Shown here: positions 35,108 to 43,504 of the stretch, in pieces
Layout: every line of letters begins with the position of its first letter
Position numbering within the stretch: position 1 is the first letter of the stretch
NCBI RefSeq assembly: GCF_900102615.1
Contig: NZ_FMYV01000002.1
Coordinates: forward strand, 186,001 to 250,000
Reading direction: 5' to 3'
DNA length: 64,000 nucleotides
Source of the DNA: Geotoga petraea
GTDB lineage: Bacteria > Thermotogota > Thermotogae > Petrotogales > Petrotogaceae
Position numbers and translations under genes: made by a program
The notes under the pieces: generated by a model
The model's input: only the letters and a program-made list of their open reading frames with translations
What the model was told of the DNA's origin: nothing
The model's database searches: none

Positions 35108-36820
35108 TTAACCTCTTACAGTATAATGAGTATGTAATATTTCATGCGCTATTCCTCCATTTGGTTCTCCTAAATATTCTTCATATAATTTTTTTATGTA
35201 AGGATTTTCATGGGACTTTCTAATTTTACTATTTTTATCAATATCGTATAATGAAGTCATTCTTTCTATCAAAGTTTCTTCATCTGTTGGAATTGGTTGT
35301 CCACCACCACCTATACATCCACCAGGGCATGCCATAAACTCAACAAAATGATATTTCTTTTCTTCTTTTTTAATTTTTTCCATCAAAATCCTGGCATTTC
35401 CAAGACCATTTGCAACTGCAATGTTTATATCTTTAGAACCTATTTTAATTGTTGCTTCTTTAATTCCTTTAATTCCTCTAACGTTGTTAAAGTCTAAATT
35501 TTCCAATTCAAGGCCAGTAATAATTTCATAAGCTGTTCTCAAAGCTGCCTCCATAACTCCTCCACTAGTCCCGAATACAACCGCAGCACCTGTTGATTCT
35601 CCTAAAGGATTATCGTATTTCGACTCAGGCAAGTTACATAAATCTATTCCTGCATGTTTAAACATTTTTGCTAATTCTCTTGTTGTAAGAACAAAATCAA
35701 CATCTTTGCTCATTTCATTTCTCTGACTTTCATATTTTTTTGCTGTACAAGGCATAACTGAAACAACTTTTAATTTATCTGGTGAAATATCTAATTTTTT
35801 TGCATAATAATTTTTTACTATTGCACCAAACATTTGCTGTGGGGATTTACAAGAAGATAAGTTATCTAAATATTCAGGATAATTATGTTCGATGAATTTT
35901 ATCCATCCAGGACTGCAAGAAGTGAATAATGGAAGTTTTCCATTATTCTTTAATCTATTAATGAATTCAGTTCCTTCTTCCATAATTGTTAGATCTGCAG
36001 CAAAATTAGTATCAAAAACCTTATCAAAACCTAACAGTTTCAAACCTTCTACCATTTGACCTGTAACAATTGTTCCTGGTTTTTGTTTGAATTCCTCTGC
36101 AATTGCAACTCTAACAGCGGGAGCGGTTTGAACTACCGTTATATATTCATCATTTTCTAACAAATTCCAAACATTTTCCATATGGTAAACTTCATGCAAT
36201 GCACCTGTTGGACATTCTAAAATACATTGACCACAATTAGTACAATCAACATTTCCCATTCCTTTATCCATAAATGTTGTTATATGTGTTGATGGGCCTT
36301 TATTGGAAATGGTCAAAATATTAACATTTTGAACCTCAGCACACTTTCTAACACATCTATTACATACTATACATTTTTGTGGTTCTCTAACTATAGAAAA
36401 ACTACTGTTGTCTATTGGTTCATAATTATCGATTGGAGGTATTCTTATTTCTGTTATTCCTATTTCTTCAGCTACTTCTCTAATTTCACATGTTCCTGAT
36501 CTGGAACAATTTAAACAATTCAAATTACAGTTTATACCATGGGAAGCTATAATAAGCTCCATAATAATTTTTCTAACTCTTCTCACTTTTTCTGAATGTG
36601 TTTTGATTTCCATCCCTTCTTCTATTCTTGTTACACAAGCAGGCATAAGTGTTTTTTTACCTTTTACTTCTACAGAACAAAGTCTGCAGCTACCATAAGG
36701 GGCTAACTTTTCATTGTAACAAAGTGTTGGTATTTTCAAATTAGCCTTTTTAGCGGCATGAAGTATTGTAATTTTTTCTTCAAAACTGTATTCTCTATTG
36801 TTAATTTTAATATTAATCAT
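35108..36820 (-). CDS. hydA: [FeFe] hydrogenase catalytic subunit
   Basis: This 570-residue subunit reduces protons to H2. From the N-terminus: a [2Fe-2S] domain (C34, C45, C48, C62); a His/Cys cluster region (H94, C98, C102, C105, C111, one Cys more than usual); and two ferredoxin [4Fe-4S] motifs (C150-C160, C193-C203). The H-cluster domain follows with TSCSPGW (near 301), MPCTAKK (near 357) and FMACPGGCIGGGGQP (near 495). The C-terminal [2Fe-2S] extension of the Thermotoga maritima enzyme (645 residues) is absent. The start overlaps the hydB stop. Confidence 0.96.
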   Translation of the reverse strand: MINIKINNREYSFEEKITILHAAKKANLKIPTLCYNEKLAPYGSCRLCSVEVKGKKTLMPACVTRIEEGMEIKTHSEKVRRVRKIIMELIIASHGINCNLNCLNCSRSGTCEIREVAEEIGITEIRIPPIDNYEPIDNSSFSIVREPQKCIVCNRCVRKCAEVQNVNILTISNKGPSTHITTFMDKGMGNVDCTNCGQCILECPTGALHEVYHMENVWNLLENDEYITVVQTAPAVRVAIAEEFKQKPGTIVTGQMVEGLKLLGFDKVFDTNFAADLTIMEEGTEFINRLKNNGKLPLFTSCSPGWIKFIEHNYPEYLDNLSSCKSPQQMFGAIVKNYYAKKLDISPDKLKVVSVMPCTAKKYESQRNEMSKDVDFVLTTRELAKMFKHAGIDLCNLPESKYDNPLGESTGAAVVFGTSGGVMEAALRTAYEIITGLELENLDFNNVRGIKGIKEATIKIGSKDINIAVANGLGNARILMEKIKKEEKKYHFVEFMACPGGCIGGGGQPIPTDEETLIERMTSLYDIDKNSKIRKSHENPYIKKLYEEYLGEPNGGIAHEILHTHYTVRG

Positions 36821-38028
36821 AAAATCACCTTCTTAAGCAATTTTTTGTTCAATATAGACAAGATTAAATTTACAGAAGATCGTCCAAAACCACAACGAGC
36901 TGCAAGTCCAATAGCTTCTTTTATTTCATTAATAAGTTTAGTTTCTTCCTCTGTAATTATGTTTTCATTTAATACTTTCTCTAAAATTACGTTAATATTT
37001 TTATTTCCCTCTCTACAAGGAAAACATGTTCCACAGGTTTCATTCTTAAAAAAATCTGAAACGTTTTTAATTATTTCGAATAAATTTCTTTGATTGTTAA
37101 TTACTATCATTCCACCAGATCCTAAAGAACTACCTATTTTTTCAAGATCTTCGTATGTATATTTAGTATTTAACTCATCCTCAGTTAAACATTCAGTAGC
37201 AATCCCACCTGGAATTACAATTCCAACTCGATTACCTCTTACACCACCAGCTAATTCTATTATTTCTTTTATTGTCAATGAACCAAACTCTATTTCATAA
37301 ACATCTGGACCATTAACGTCTCCACTAATTGAAATCAATTTTGTTCCTCTGCTATTTTCTGTTCCCATTTTTAAATAAGGATTATCATCATATTTCATAA
37401 TTTCTGCTGCTGAACTTAATGATTCAACGTTATTGACTATAGTAGGTTGTTCATACAGGCCTTTTTCAATGGGTAAAGGTGGCTTTATTCTAGACCTTCC
37501 CCTTTCACCTTCTATAGAATTTATCAAAGAAGTCTCATCACCACAAACATAGGCACCAGCACCTTTTATCAATTTAACATCAAAGTCAAAATTTGAATCA
37601 AAAATATTTTTACCCAAAAAATGGTTTTTGTACATATATTTAATCGTCTTTTCTATATTTTCAATAGCTTTTTCATACTCTCCTCTTATATAAATATAAC
37701 CATATCTGGCTTTTACGGCATACGCACAAATCACAATACCCTCAATTACTTTGTAAGGTAAATTTTCCATAAGAAATCTATCTTTAAATGTTCCTGGTTC
37801 TCCTTCATCTCCGTTACATATAACTATTTTGGAAGTAGATTTAATTTTGTTTGCATACTCCCACTTCACTCCCGTAGGAAATCCAGCTCCACCTCTTCCC
37901 TTCAAATTTGATTCTTTTATTTTTTCAACAATTTTTAATGGTTCAATATTGAGGGAATTTTTCAAACCATTAAACTTATAATCGTCTATTTTAATTCCCA
38001 AATCATTTTTTAAAAAGTATTTTTCCAT
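36817..38028 (-). CDS. hydB: Hydrogenase NADH-binding subunit, NuoF-like, short form
   Basis: This is the flavoprotein subunit that takes electrons from NADH. The NADH/FMN segment LKGRGGAGFPTGVKW, CNGDEGEPGTFKDR and GAGAYVCGDETSLINSIEG are intact. The [4Fe-4S] ligands are in CGTCFPCREG and RCGFG. At 403 residues it lacks both the N-terminal thioredoxin-like [2Fe-2S] domain and the C-terminal ferredoxin domain of the long HydB of bifurcating enzymes. It lies between hydC and hydA. Confidence 0.94.
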   Translation of the reverse strand: MEKYFLKNDLGIKIDDYKFNGLKNSLNIEPLKIVEKIKESNLKGRGGAGFPTGVKWEYANKIKSTSKIVICNGDEGEPGTFKDRFLMENLPYKVIEGIVICAYAVKARYGYIYIRGEYEKAIENIEKTIKYMYKNHFLGKNIFDSNFDFDVKLIKGAGAYVCGDETSLINSIEGERGRSRIKPPLPIEKGLYEQPTIVNNVESLSSAAEIMKYDDNPYLKMGTENSRGTKLISISGDVNGPDVYEIEFGSLTIKEIIELAGGVRGNRVGIVIPGGIATECLTEDELNTKYTYEDLEKIGSSLGSGGMIVINNQRNLFEIIKNVSDFFKNETCGTCFPCREGNKNINVILEKVLNENIITEEETKLINEIKEAIGLAARCGFGRSSVNLILSILNKKLLKKVIL

Positions 38029-38037
38029 AATTACACC

Positions 38038-38457
38038 TCACTTTAAATTATTTATAATTTCCAGTGCTTTTTGAGAATTCAAATAATTATAAATTTTACC
38101 GTTAATTGTCATCACGGGTCCTTCACCGCAATGTCCCAAACATTCTACTACTTCAAGAGTAAATTTTTTATCTTTTGTCGTTTCTCCATTCTTAACACTC
38201 AACTTTTTATGCAATATCTCTATTAATTCTTTTGACTGATTTATCCTACAACTAACGCTATCACAAATACGGATAATGTACTTTCCTGTAGGTTGTAAAT
38301 AAAACATAGAATAAAAACTTATAACTCCATACAAATGAGCTTTTGGAATATCTCTATTTTTAGAAATTCTTACTATATCTTCTTCTGAAATATAACCATA
38401 AGTATCTTGTATTTCATGTAGTTCTTCTATTAACTCTTTTTCAAAAAACTTTTGCAT
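38038..38457 (-). CDS. hydC: Hydrogenase [2Fe-2S] subunit, NuoE-like
   Basis: The 139-residue thioredoxin-fold subunit carries one [2Fe-2S] cluster. Its ligands lie in CDSVSC and VECLGHCGEGP. The N-terminal helical part (YGYISEEDIVRIS, GVISFYSMF) is typical of NuoE/HydC. I use the ATG at 38457, which has GGGGGG 6-7 bases upstream; a 13-codon longer frame reads through that site. It is the first gene of hydCBA. Confidence 0.93.
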   Translation of the reverse strand: MQKFFEKELIEELHEIQDTYGYISEEDIVRISKNRDIPKAHLYGVISFYSMFYLQPTGKYIIRICDSVSCRINQSKELIEILHKKLSVKNGETTKDKKFTLEVVECLGHCGEGPVMTINGKIYNYLNSQKALEIINNLK

Positions 38458-38570
38458 TTTTGTCCCCCCTTTTTTATAAATAAATATTTTTTTCACATTA
38501 TCATATATTAATATTTTATTCTTTTATTATTAACTATTGTTATATTTATTTTAACATTTGTATTTTTATG

Positions 38571-38600
38571 TTCACATTTTCACTTTATGAGTGTTATAAT
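38571..38600 (+). promoter_or_regulatory. Promoter of the HAD-tex operon
   Basis: TTCACA (38571-38576) and TATAAT (38595-38600) are 18 bases apart, with TGT before the -10 forming an extended -10 element. Confidence 0.6.
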
Positions 38601-38631
38601 TTTAATACGCTTAAAAACTTAGGAGATAATT

Positions 38632-39264
38632 ATGTTATATAAAAATTTTATTTGGGATTTTGATGGAACAATCATTGATACTTATCCTGCAACCATAAAC
38701 AGTATATTAAAAACAATGAAAGAATATAATGTCAATCTAAATTACGAGGAAGTTTACAAAAAAGCGAAAGTAACATTAAGATATGTATTTGATTACATAA
38801 AAAATGAATATAATTTTAATAACGAAATTGTAGATAAAATATTATATGATTTTTCTAAAATTTCACCTAAAGATAGAATTAAATATGATAAAATTGAAGA
38901 AGTGCTAATATATATCAAAAAAAATGATGGTAAAAATTTTTTAGTTACTAATAGAGATAGTAAAAGTACTCTTGATATTTTAGATTTTTATAATTTAAAA
39001 TATTTATTTGAAGAAATTGTTACTTCTGATGATGGATTTAAATTAAAACCAAATCCAGAAAGTTTTAATTTCTTAATTAACAAATATAGTTTATCACTAA
39101 ACAAAACCATAGGTATTGGAGACAGGAAATTAGATATTGAAGCAGCTAAAAATTCTAATATAGCGAGTGTCTTTATGAATTTTGATATTATAAAATCAAA
39201 TTACAATGCTGATTTTGTTTTTAATAACTATAATGATTTTTATAAAAATATATTAATGAGGTGA
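38632..39264 (+). CDS. HAD-family phosphatase, phosphoglycolate phosphatase-like
   Basis: The 210-residue hydrolase has all four HAD motifs: DFDGT with the nucleophile and acid Asp, VTNRD for motif II, the LKPNPE lysine and the GIGDRKLDIEAAKNS metal site. An alpha-helical cap at residues 15-85 places it with the Gph/PgmB-like subclass. The substrate is not predictable. AGGAGATAATT precedes the ATG. It is followed 4 bases later by tex. Confidence 0.88.
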   Translation: MLYKNFIWDFDGTIIDTYPATINSILKTMKEYNVNLNYEEVYKKAKVTLRYVFDYIKNEYNFNNEIVDKILYDFSKISPKDRIKYDKIEEVLIYIKKNDGKNFLVTNRDSKSTLDILDFYNLKYLFEEIVTSDDGFKLKPNPESFNFLINKYSLSLNKTIGIGDRKLDIEAAKNSNIASVFMNFDIIKSNYNADFVFNNYNDFYKNILMR

Positions 39265-39268
39265 TCGA

Positions 39269-41416
39269 ATGGACATAAATGGAAAGATTTCAGAAGAGTT
39301 AAACGTTAATAAGAAACAAGTAAATAGCACTATTAAACTTCTTGAAGAAGGGAACACAGTTCCTTTCATAAGTAGATACAGAAAAGAAGCTACAGGGAAC
39401 TTAAATGAAGAACAAATAAGAAATATAGAAGAAAAATTCAATTATTATACGAAATTAGAAGATTACAAACAAACGGTTATTAAAAATATCAATGAACAAG
39501 GAAAATTATCAGATTCTTTAAGAGAAAAAATATTAAAATCTGAAAAACTTTCTGATGTAGAAGATTTATACCTTCCTTATAAAAAAAGAAAAAAAACTAA
39601 AGCTGATATTGCTGTAGAGAATGGACTAGAACCAGCTTCCATTAAAGTTATGCTTGGAGAAGATATAGATGACGAGTATTTAAAAAATTTTATAAATGAC
39701 AATTTCAAAAGTAAAGATGATATAAAAGAAGGTATTGGAAATATAATTGGTCAAAGCTTTGCTCATGACAAAGAAAATAGAGATTATTTTAGAAATCTAT
39801 TTTTCAAATTTGGTAGAATTTCTACAAATAAAAAAAAGAAATTTAAAGAAGAATTTACAAAATACGATGTTTATGACAATTTTTCCCAGCTTGTAAAAGC
39901 AATTCCAGATTATAGAGTTTTAGCTATTAATAGAGGTGAAAAAGAAAATATTCTCTCTGTTAAAGTTGTGTTAGAAGAAGAAAAATATAAAAGCAAAATA
40001 AAAGAATTTCTAAAAGGCAAAAAGTTAAATGATGAAATAATTAGCATGGGGTTAAACTATGGACTAAAAAATATGTTACTTCCTTCGTTGGAAAGAGAAA
40101 TCCGACAGACATTAACTGTAAGAGCAGAAGAAAATTCAATTTCTCTATTTTCTGAAAATTTAAAACAACTATTATTAACTCCGCCATTAAAAAACAAAAG
40201 AATTTTAGCAATGGATCCGGGTTTTAGAACAGGTTGTAAAGTAGTTGCTTTAGATGAATACGGTAATCTACTTGAAAACACTACCATTTTTCCTGTTGAA
40301 CCAAAAAATGAAGTAGAAAAATCAATGAAGATTATAGATAAAATAATTGATCACCATAAACTCAATTTGATAGTAATAGGTAACGCCACTGCTTCAAGAG
40401 AAACACAACAGTTCATAGTTCAATATATAAAACAATACGATAAGAATTTAAAATATATTTTTGCAAACGAATCTGGAGCCTCAGTTTATTCTGCTTCTAA
40501 GCTTGCAAAAAAAGAGTTCCCAGATAAAGATGTTACAGTTAGAGGTGCTGTTAGCTTAGGGAGAAGAGTACAAGATCCTTTGGCTGAATTGGTTAAAATA
40601 GATCCAAAATCAATTGGCGTTGGCCAATATCAACATGATGTTGATCAAAAAAGTTTAAAAGAAAAGCTAAGAAACACTGTTGAATCAGTTGTTAACAACG
40701 TAGGAGTTAACGCTAATACTGCCTCTTATGCATTATTAGAACATGTATCAGGACTTAATAGTAATATTGCCAAAAAATTAGTTGAATATAGAGAAAAAAA
40801 CGGTCCATTCAAAGAAAGAAAGGATATTTTGAATGTAAAAGGTATAGGGGCAAAATCATTTGAACAGGCCGCGGGTTTTTTAAAGATATATGGTGGAATT
40901 AATCCTTTAGAAATAACCAGCATCCATCCTGAATCTTATGAAATAGCTGAAAAATTATTAAATCATATTGGATTTAAAAAAGATGACATTTTGAATAAAA
41001 ATGATGAAATAAGAAGTAATTTAATTTCTTTTTTAAATGATGAAAATCGAATTAATGAAATGAGTGAATCTTTAAATACTGGAATATACACATTGAAAGA
41101 CATTATAAATGACTTACTTAAACCTGGAAGGGACCCAAGAGATGAATTACCACAGCCAATACTCTTTGACGATATTTTAAATTTTGAAGATCTTAAAGAA
41201 GGTATGAAACTTGAAGGTAAAGTAAACAATATAACTGACTTTGGTGCATTTATTGATTTAGGCATAAAAGAAAATGGATTAATACATAAATCAAATATAG
41301 CAGAAAAATTTGTTAAACATCCATCTGAATATTTAAGTATAAATCAAATAGTAACTGTTGAAATTATAGAAATTGATCCCCAAAGGAAAAGAATTAGTCT
41401 TAAACTTATTAAATAA
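39269..41416 (+). CDS. tex: Tex-like RNA-binding transcription accessory protein
   Basis: Tex is a conserved nucleic-acid-binding protein thought to act with RNA polymerase or in RNA metabolism. The 715-residue protein has the helical N-terminal domain (FISRYRKEATGNLNEEQIR), a YqgF-like RNase H fold (ILAMDPGFRTGCKVVALD), helix-hairpin-helix motifs (GPFKERKDILNVKGIGAKSF) and a C-terminal S1 domain (GKVNNITDFGAFIDLGI). All domains appear complete. Confidence 0.96.
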   Translation: MDINGKISEELNVNKKQVNSTIKLLEEGNTVPFISRYRKEATGNLNEEQIRNIEEKFNYYTKLEDYKQTVIKNINEQGKLSDSLREKILKSEKLSDVEDLYLPYKKRKKTKADIAVENGLEPASIKVMLGEDIDDEYLKNFINDNFKSKDDIKEGIGNIIGQSFAHDKENRDYFRNLFFKFGRISTNKKKKFKEEFTKYDVYDNFSQLVKAIPDYRVLAINRGEKENILSVKVVLEEEKYKSKIKEFLKGKKLNDEIISMGLNYGLKNMLLPSLEREIRQTLTVRAEENSISLFSENLKQLLLTPPLKNKRILAMDPGFRTGCKVVALDEYGNLLENTTIFPVEPKNEVEKSMKIIDKIIDHHKLNLIVIGNATASRETQQFIVQYIKQYDKNLKYIFANESGASVYSASKLAKKEFPDKDVTVRGAVSLGRRVQDPLAELVKIDPKSIGVGQYQHDVDQKSLKEKLRNTVESVVNNVGVNANTASYALLEHVSGLNSNIAKKLVEYREKNGPFKERKDILNVKGIGAKSFEQAAGFLKIYGGINPLEITSIHPESYEIAEKLLNHIGFKKDDILNKNDEIRSNLISFLNDENRINEMSESLNTGIYTLKDIINDLLKPGRDPRDELPQPILFDDILNFEDLKEGMKLEGKVNNITDFGAFIDLGIKENGLIHKSNIAEKFVKHPSEYLSINQIVTVEIIEIDPQRKRISLKLIK

Positions 41417-41444
41417 AAAAGGACAGCTTTAACGCTGCCCTTTT
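41417..41444. terminator. Terminator between tex and the HU gene
   Basis: The stem AAAAGGaCAGC/GCTGcCCTTTT spans 41417-41444 with a 6-base loop. On the minus strand the central pair becomes G-U and Ts follow, so it works best for the HU gene; on the plus strand it holds an A-C mismatch. Confidence 0.75.
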
Positions 41445-41454
41445 ACTATTTTCA

Positions 41455-41727
41455 TTATTTTACTTTTTCTTTCAAATCTTTACCTGCTACAAATTTAGGA
41501 ACCTTTCTTGCAGGAATTTTAATTGACTTACCAGTTTGAGGATTAACTCCTTTTCTGGCTTTTCTGTCTTGCACTTTAAATGTGCCAAAGCCAACTAATT
41601 TAACTTCTTCCCCTTTTGAAAGTTGTTCTGATACTACCTCAACAAAGCTATCAACAAAAGATTCTGCCATTTTTTTTGTAGTTGAAGCTTTTTCAGATAA
41701 AGTATCTACTAGTTCTTTTTTGTTCAC
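41455..41727 (-). CDS. hup: DNA-binding protein HU
   Basis: The 90-residue nucleoid protein has KKELVDTLSEKAS at the start, the GFGTFKVQDRKARKGVNPQTG DNA-binding arm with the conserved Pro, and a KIPARKVPKFVAGKDLK end. HU bends DNA and compacts the chromosome. It starts with GTG, preceded by AAAGGGGG. Confidence 0.97.
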   Translation of the reverse strand: MNKKELVDTLSEKASTTKKMAESFVDSFVEVVSEQLSKGEEVKLVGFGTFKVQDRKARKGVNPQTGKSIKIPARKVPKFVAGKDLKEKVK

Positions 41728-41759
41728 TGAAAATTCCCCCTTTCGATAGATTGAAAAAC

Positions 41760-42326
41760 CTATTTAATTCCTTCTGAAATTTTATAAAATTTTGATATAA
41801 TTCTAACTCTTTTATCCTTAATAAGAGTATTAAGAAGCTCTTGATTGTTTTTCATATAATGTTTGTTATTTAACAAGTCAATATGCCCAAATGATTCTTT
41901 ATTTTCATTTTCATCCGAAAGATAAAGTCTTGCTTTTGAATGTTTATACCAAGGATTAATTTGTATCATATAGTCATATTGAAGTTGATTAATCAATTCT
42001 GTTATTTTAGCTCTTCTATTAAAAACTTCTTTGTTTGCTTTAATAATTAGGTCTTTTAGTAATTCAGGTTTTTCAAAAGAATCAAAAAGATATATTTCTT
42101 TGTTTTCTTCATCTGTAATAAAATTTTTTTGGTCTTTTATTATAAAATCTGAAAATTCATTTCTATTTAAATTAAACTTTAAAGAAGTAATCGCATCGCT
42201 TACTTTTGTAATATTATAAATAAATAAGTCAAGATTCTCAATGAACTCGAATGAATTTTTTATATAAAAATCTTTTTTATGGTCACCAAAATTTTTTGCT
42301 TTTGCAGATATAAATATTTCACTCAT
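41760..42326 (-). CDS. Protein of unknown function
   Basis: I do not recognise this 188-residue, Lys/Asn-rich protein. It has no signal peptide, membrane segment or cysteines. It appears mixed alpha/beta, with a helical middle (KPELLKDLIIKANKEVFNR) and a KARLYLSDENENKES stretch. It overlaps the DUF1175 gene by 8 bases and lies 32 bases before the HU gene, so it probably belongs to the same transcript. The ATG at 42326 follows a weak AAGTGA site; a GTG three codons earlier is possible. Confidence 0.65.
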   Translation of the reverse strand: MSEIFISAKAKNFGDHKKDFYIKNSFEFIENLDLFIYNITKVSDAITSLKFNLNRNEFSDFIIKDQKNFITDEENKEIYLFDSFEKPELLKDLIIKANKEVFNRRAKITELINQLQYDYMIQINPWYKHSKARLYLSDENENKESFGHIDLLNNKHYMKNNQELLNTLIKDKRVRIISKFYKISEGIK

Positions 42327-43086
42327 AATTATCACTTAATATTTTAAATCTATAAAAACCTAAAAAATTTTTATTCTCTTTGTTTGCTATCCATGAAGGA
42401 TCTGCGTATTTCAAATCTTCAAAATTTGTCAATCTTAGTTCTCCTGGATTATTTTCAGATATTGGTCCAGTATGGTAGATAACATACCTTTCCCTATTTT
42501 GTTCAATATATACCATGAGATGATAAGGATATTCTATGTCATAAGGATGAAAAAAAGCTAATATATCACCAGTTTTGATATTAACAATATTACTACCTAA
42601 GTAATCCATGTTAAATTCTACAAGGTATCTTGCTGAAGCAAAATTTGAATAATTTTTTTTGACAAAAATATCTTCTCCTAAATAAAAAATGTCTGTACCT
42701 ATAAAGGGTATTTCAGGATAATTGTATTTTTTAATATCTTTAAAAATATTCCCTTTATAACCAGTCTCTTTTATCCAAGTTTGATCATGTTTTTTGAGAG
42801 ATTCTTTGTATGCATATCTTATCAAACCAGCACAATCAGAATAGCTATCAGGAATTTTCATATCATTATTCACAACATTAATTATTATATTAGAGAACCA
42901 TAGATAAAAAGATTTTGAATCTTCTATATTTAACTCTAAAATGTCTAAATAATTATTATTATTATGATCATTAAGTTCTATTTTATATATGTCATTATAA
43001 TCGTAAAATATTATATATACAAAAATAATAATACTTAACATTAACAAAATTATTGTTAAACTTTTTAATGTGTTTCTTTTATTCAT
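42319..43086 (-). CDS. DUF1175 (YfaT-like) membrane-anchored papain-fold protein
   Basis: The 255-residue protein has one N-terminal membrane anchor (about residues 8-30) and an extracytoplasmic domain. A DSYSDCAGLIRYAYKE motif supplies a candidate nucleophile Cys near residue 85, and YPYHLMVYI a His near 189, as in NlpC/P60-like proteins. It resembles DUF1175, whose E. coli member YfaT is encoded beside an alpha-2-macroglobulin gene. Here the alpha-2-macroglobulin gene lies 2.4 kb away. ATG 43086 is chosen because AAAGGGCG lies just upstream. Peptidoglycan or peptide hydrolysis is inferred. Confidence 0.72.
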   Translation of the reverse strand: MNKRNTLKSLTIILLMLSIIIFVYIIFYDYNDIYKIELNDHNNNNYLDILELNIEDSKSFYLWFSNIIINVVNNDMKIPDSYSDCAGLIRYAYKESLKKHDQTWIKETGYKGNIFKDIKKYNYPEIPFIGTDIFYLGEDIFVKKNYSNFASARYLVEFNMDYLGSNIVNIKTGDILAFFHPYDIEYPYHLMVYIEQNRERYVIYHTGPISENNPGELRLTNFEDLKYADPSWIANKENKNFLGFYRFKILSDNYE

Positions 43087-43110
43087 AAAATCGCCCTTTA
43101 AATAAATCAT

Positions 43111-43266
43111 ATATATTATACATGTTTTTTTTTATATTTCAAAATGCTATAAACAGCTTGTTATAAAAGATATTTTTTAATATAAACGATTTATTGCTTA
43201 TTTATTAACTATATCTATAATTAATGAAATAATAGATTAATATTTTTATTATATTTCAGAAAATAT
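43111..43266. other. AT-rich intergenic region without a gene
   Basis: I see no coding potential here. An imperfect palindrome around 43148-43165 (TATAA...TTATA) and a minus-strand TATAAT close to 43120 may belong to the promoter of the DUF1175 gene. Confidence 0.4.
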
Positions 43267-43419
43267 TTATATAACCTTTTTATATGTGTTGCCACAATTT
43301 TTACATAAATAAACTTTTATCTTGTATTTTTTCTTAGCTTTCATCCTTCTTTTAGTTACAAAGATCATTTTGTTATTACAGTTAGGACATTTTTCTCCAA
43401 GAACTTTTTTGTTTATCAC
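43267..43419 (-). CDS. Small zinc-ribbon protein (50 residues)
   Basis: This short gene encodes two CxxC pairs, CPNC (residues 11-14) and CKNC (39-42), separated by a very basic segment KRRMKAKKKYK. The layout is that of a four-cysteine zinc ribbon. It starts with GTG at 43419, and GGTAGGTGA lies 5 bases upstream, good support for so short an ORF. It sits alone on the minus strand between the DUF1175 gene and uppP. The function is unknown; nucleic-acid binding is plausible from its charge. Confidence 0.7.
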   Translation of the reverse strand: MINKKVLGEKCPNCNNKMIFVTKRRMKAKKKYKIKVYLCKNCGNTYKKVI

Positions 43420-43504
43420 AAAAATCACCTACCATTCTATCAATTAACTTTTTGTTCAAATTTTTATGTTATTATTTAATTTGAAAATATTTTAGGAGGT
43501 TATC

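Noticed and set aside
38531-38556. TTGTTA...TTAACA resembling a Rex (NADH-sensing) operator before hydC
   Set aside because: The half-sites are 9 bases apart rather than the spacing known for Rex, and such words are frequent in this AT-rich stretch.
43267-43419. Ribosomal protein L33 for the small zinc-ribbon gene
   Set aside because: Length and CxxC pairs are similar, but the KKYCPRC and HTxHxE features of L33 are missing.
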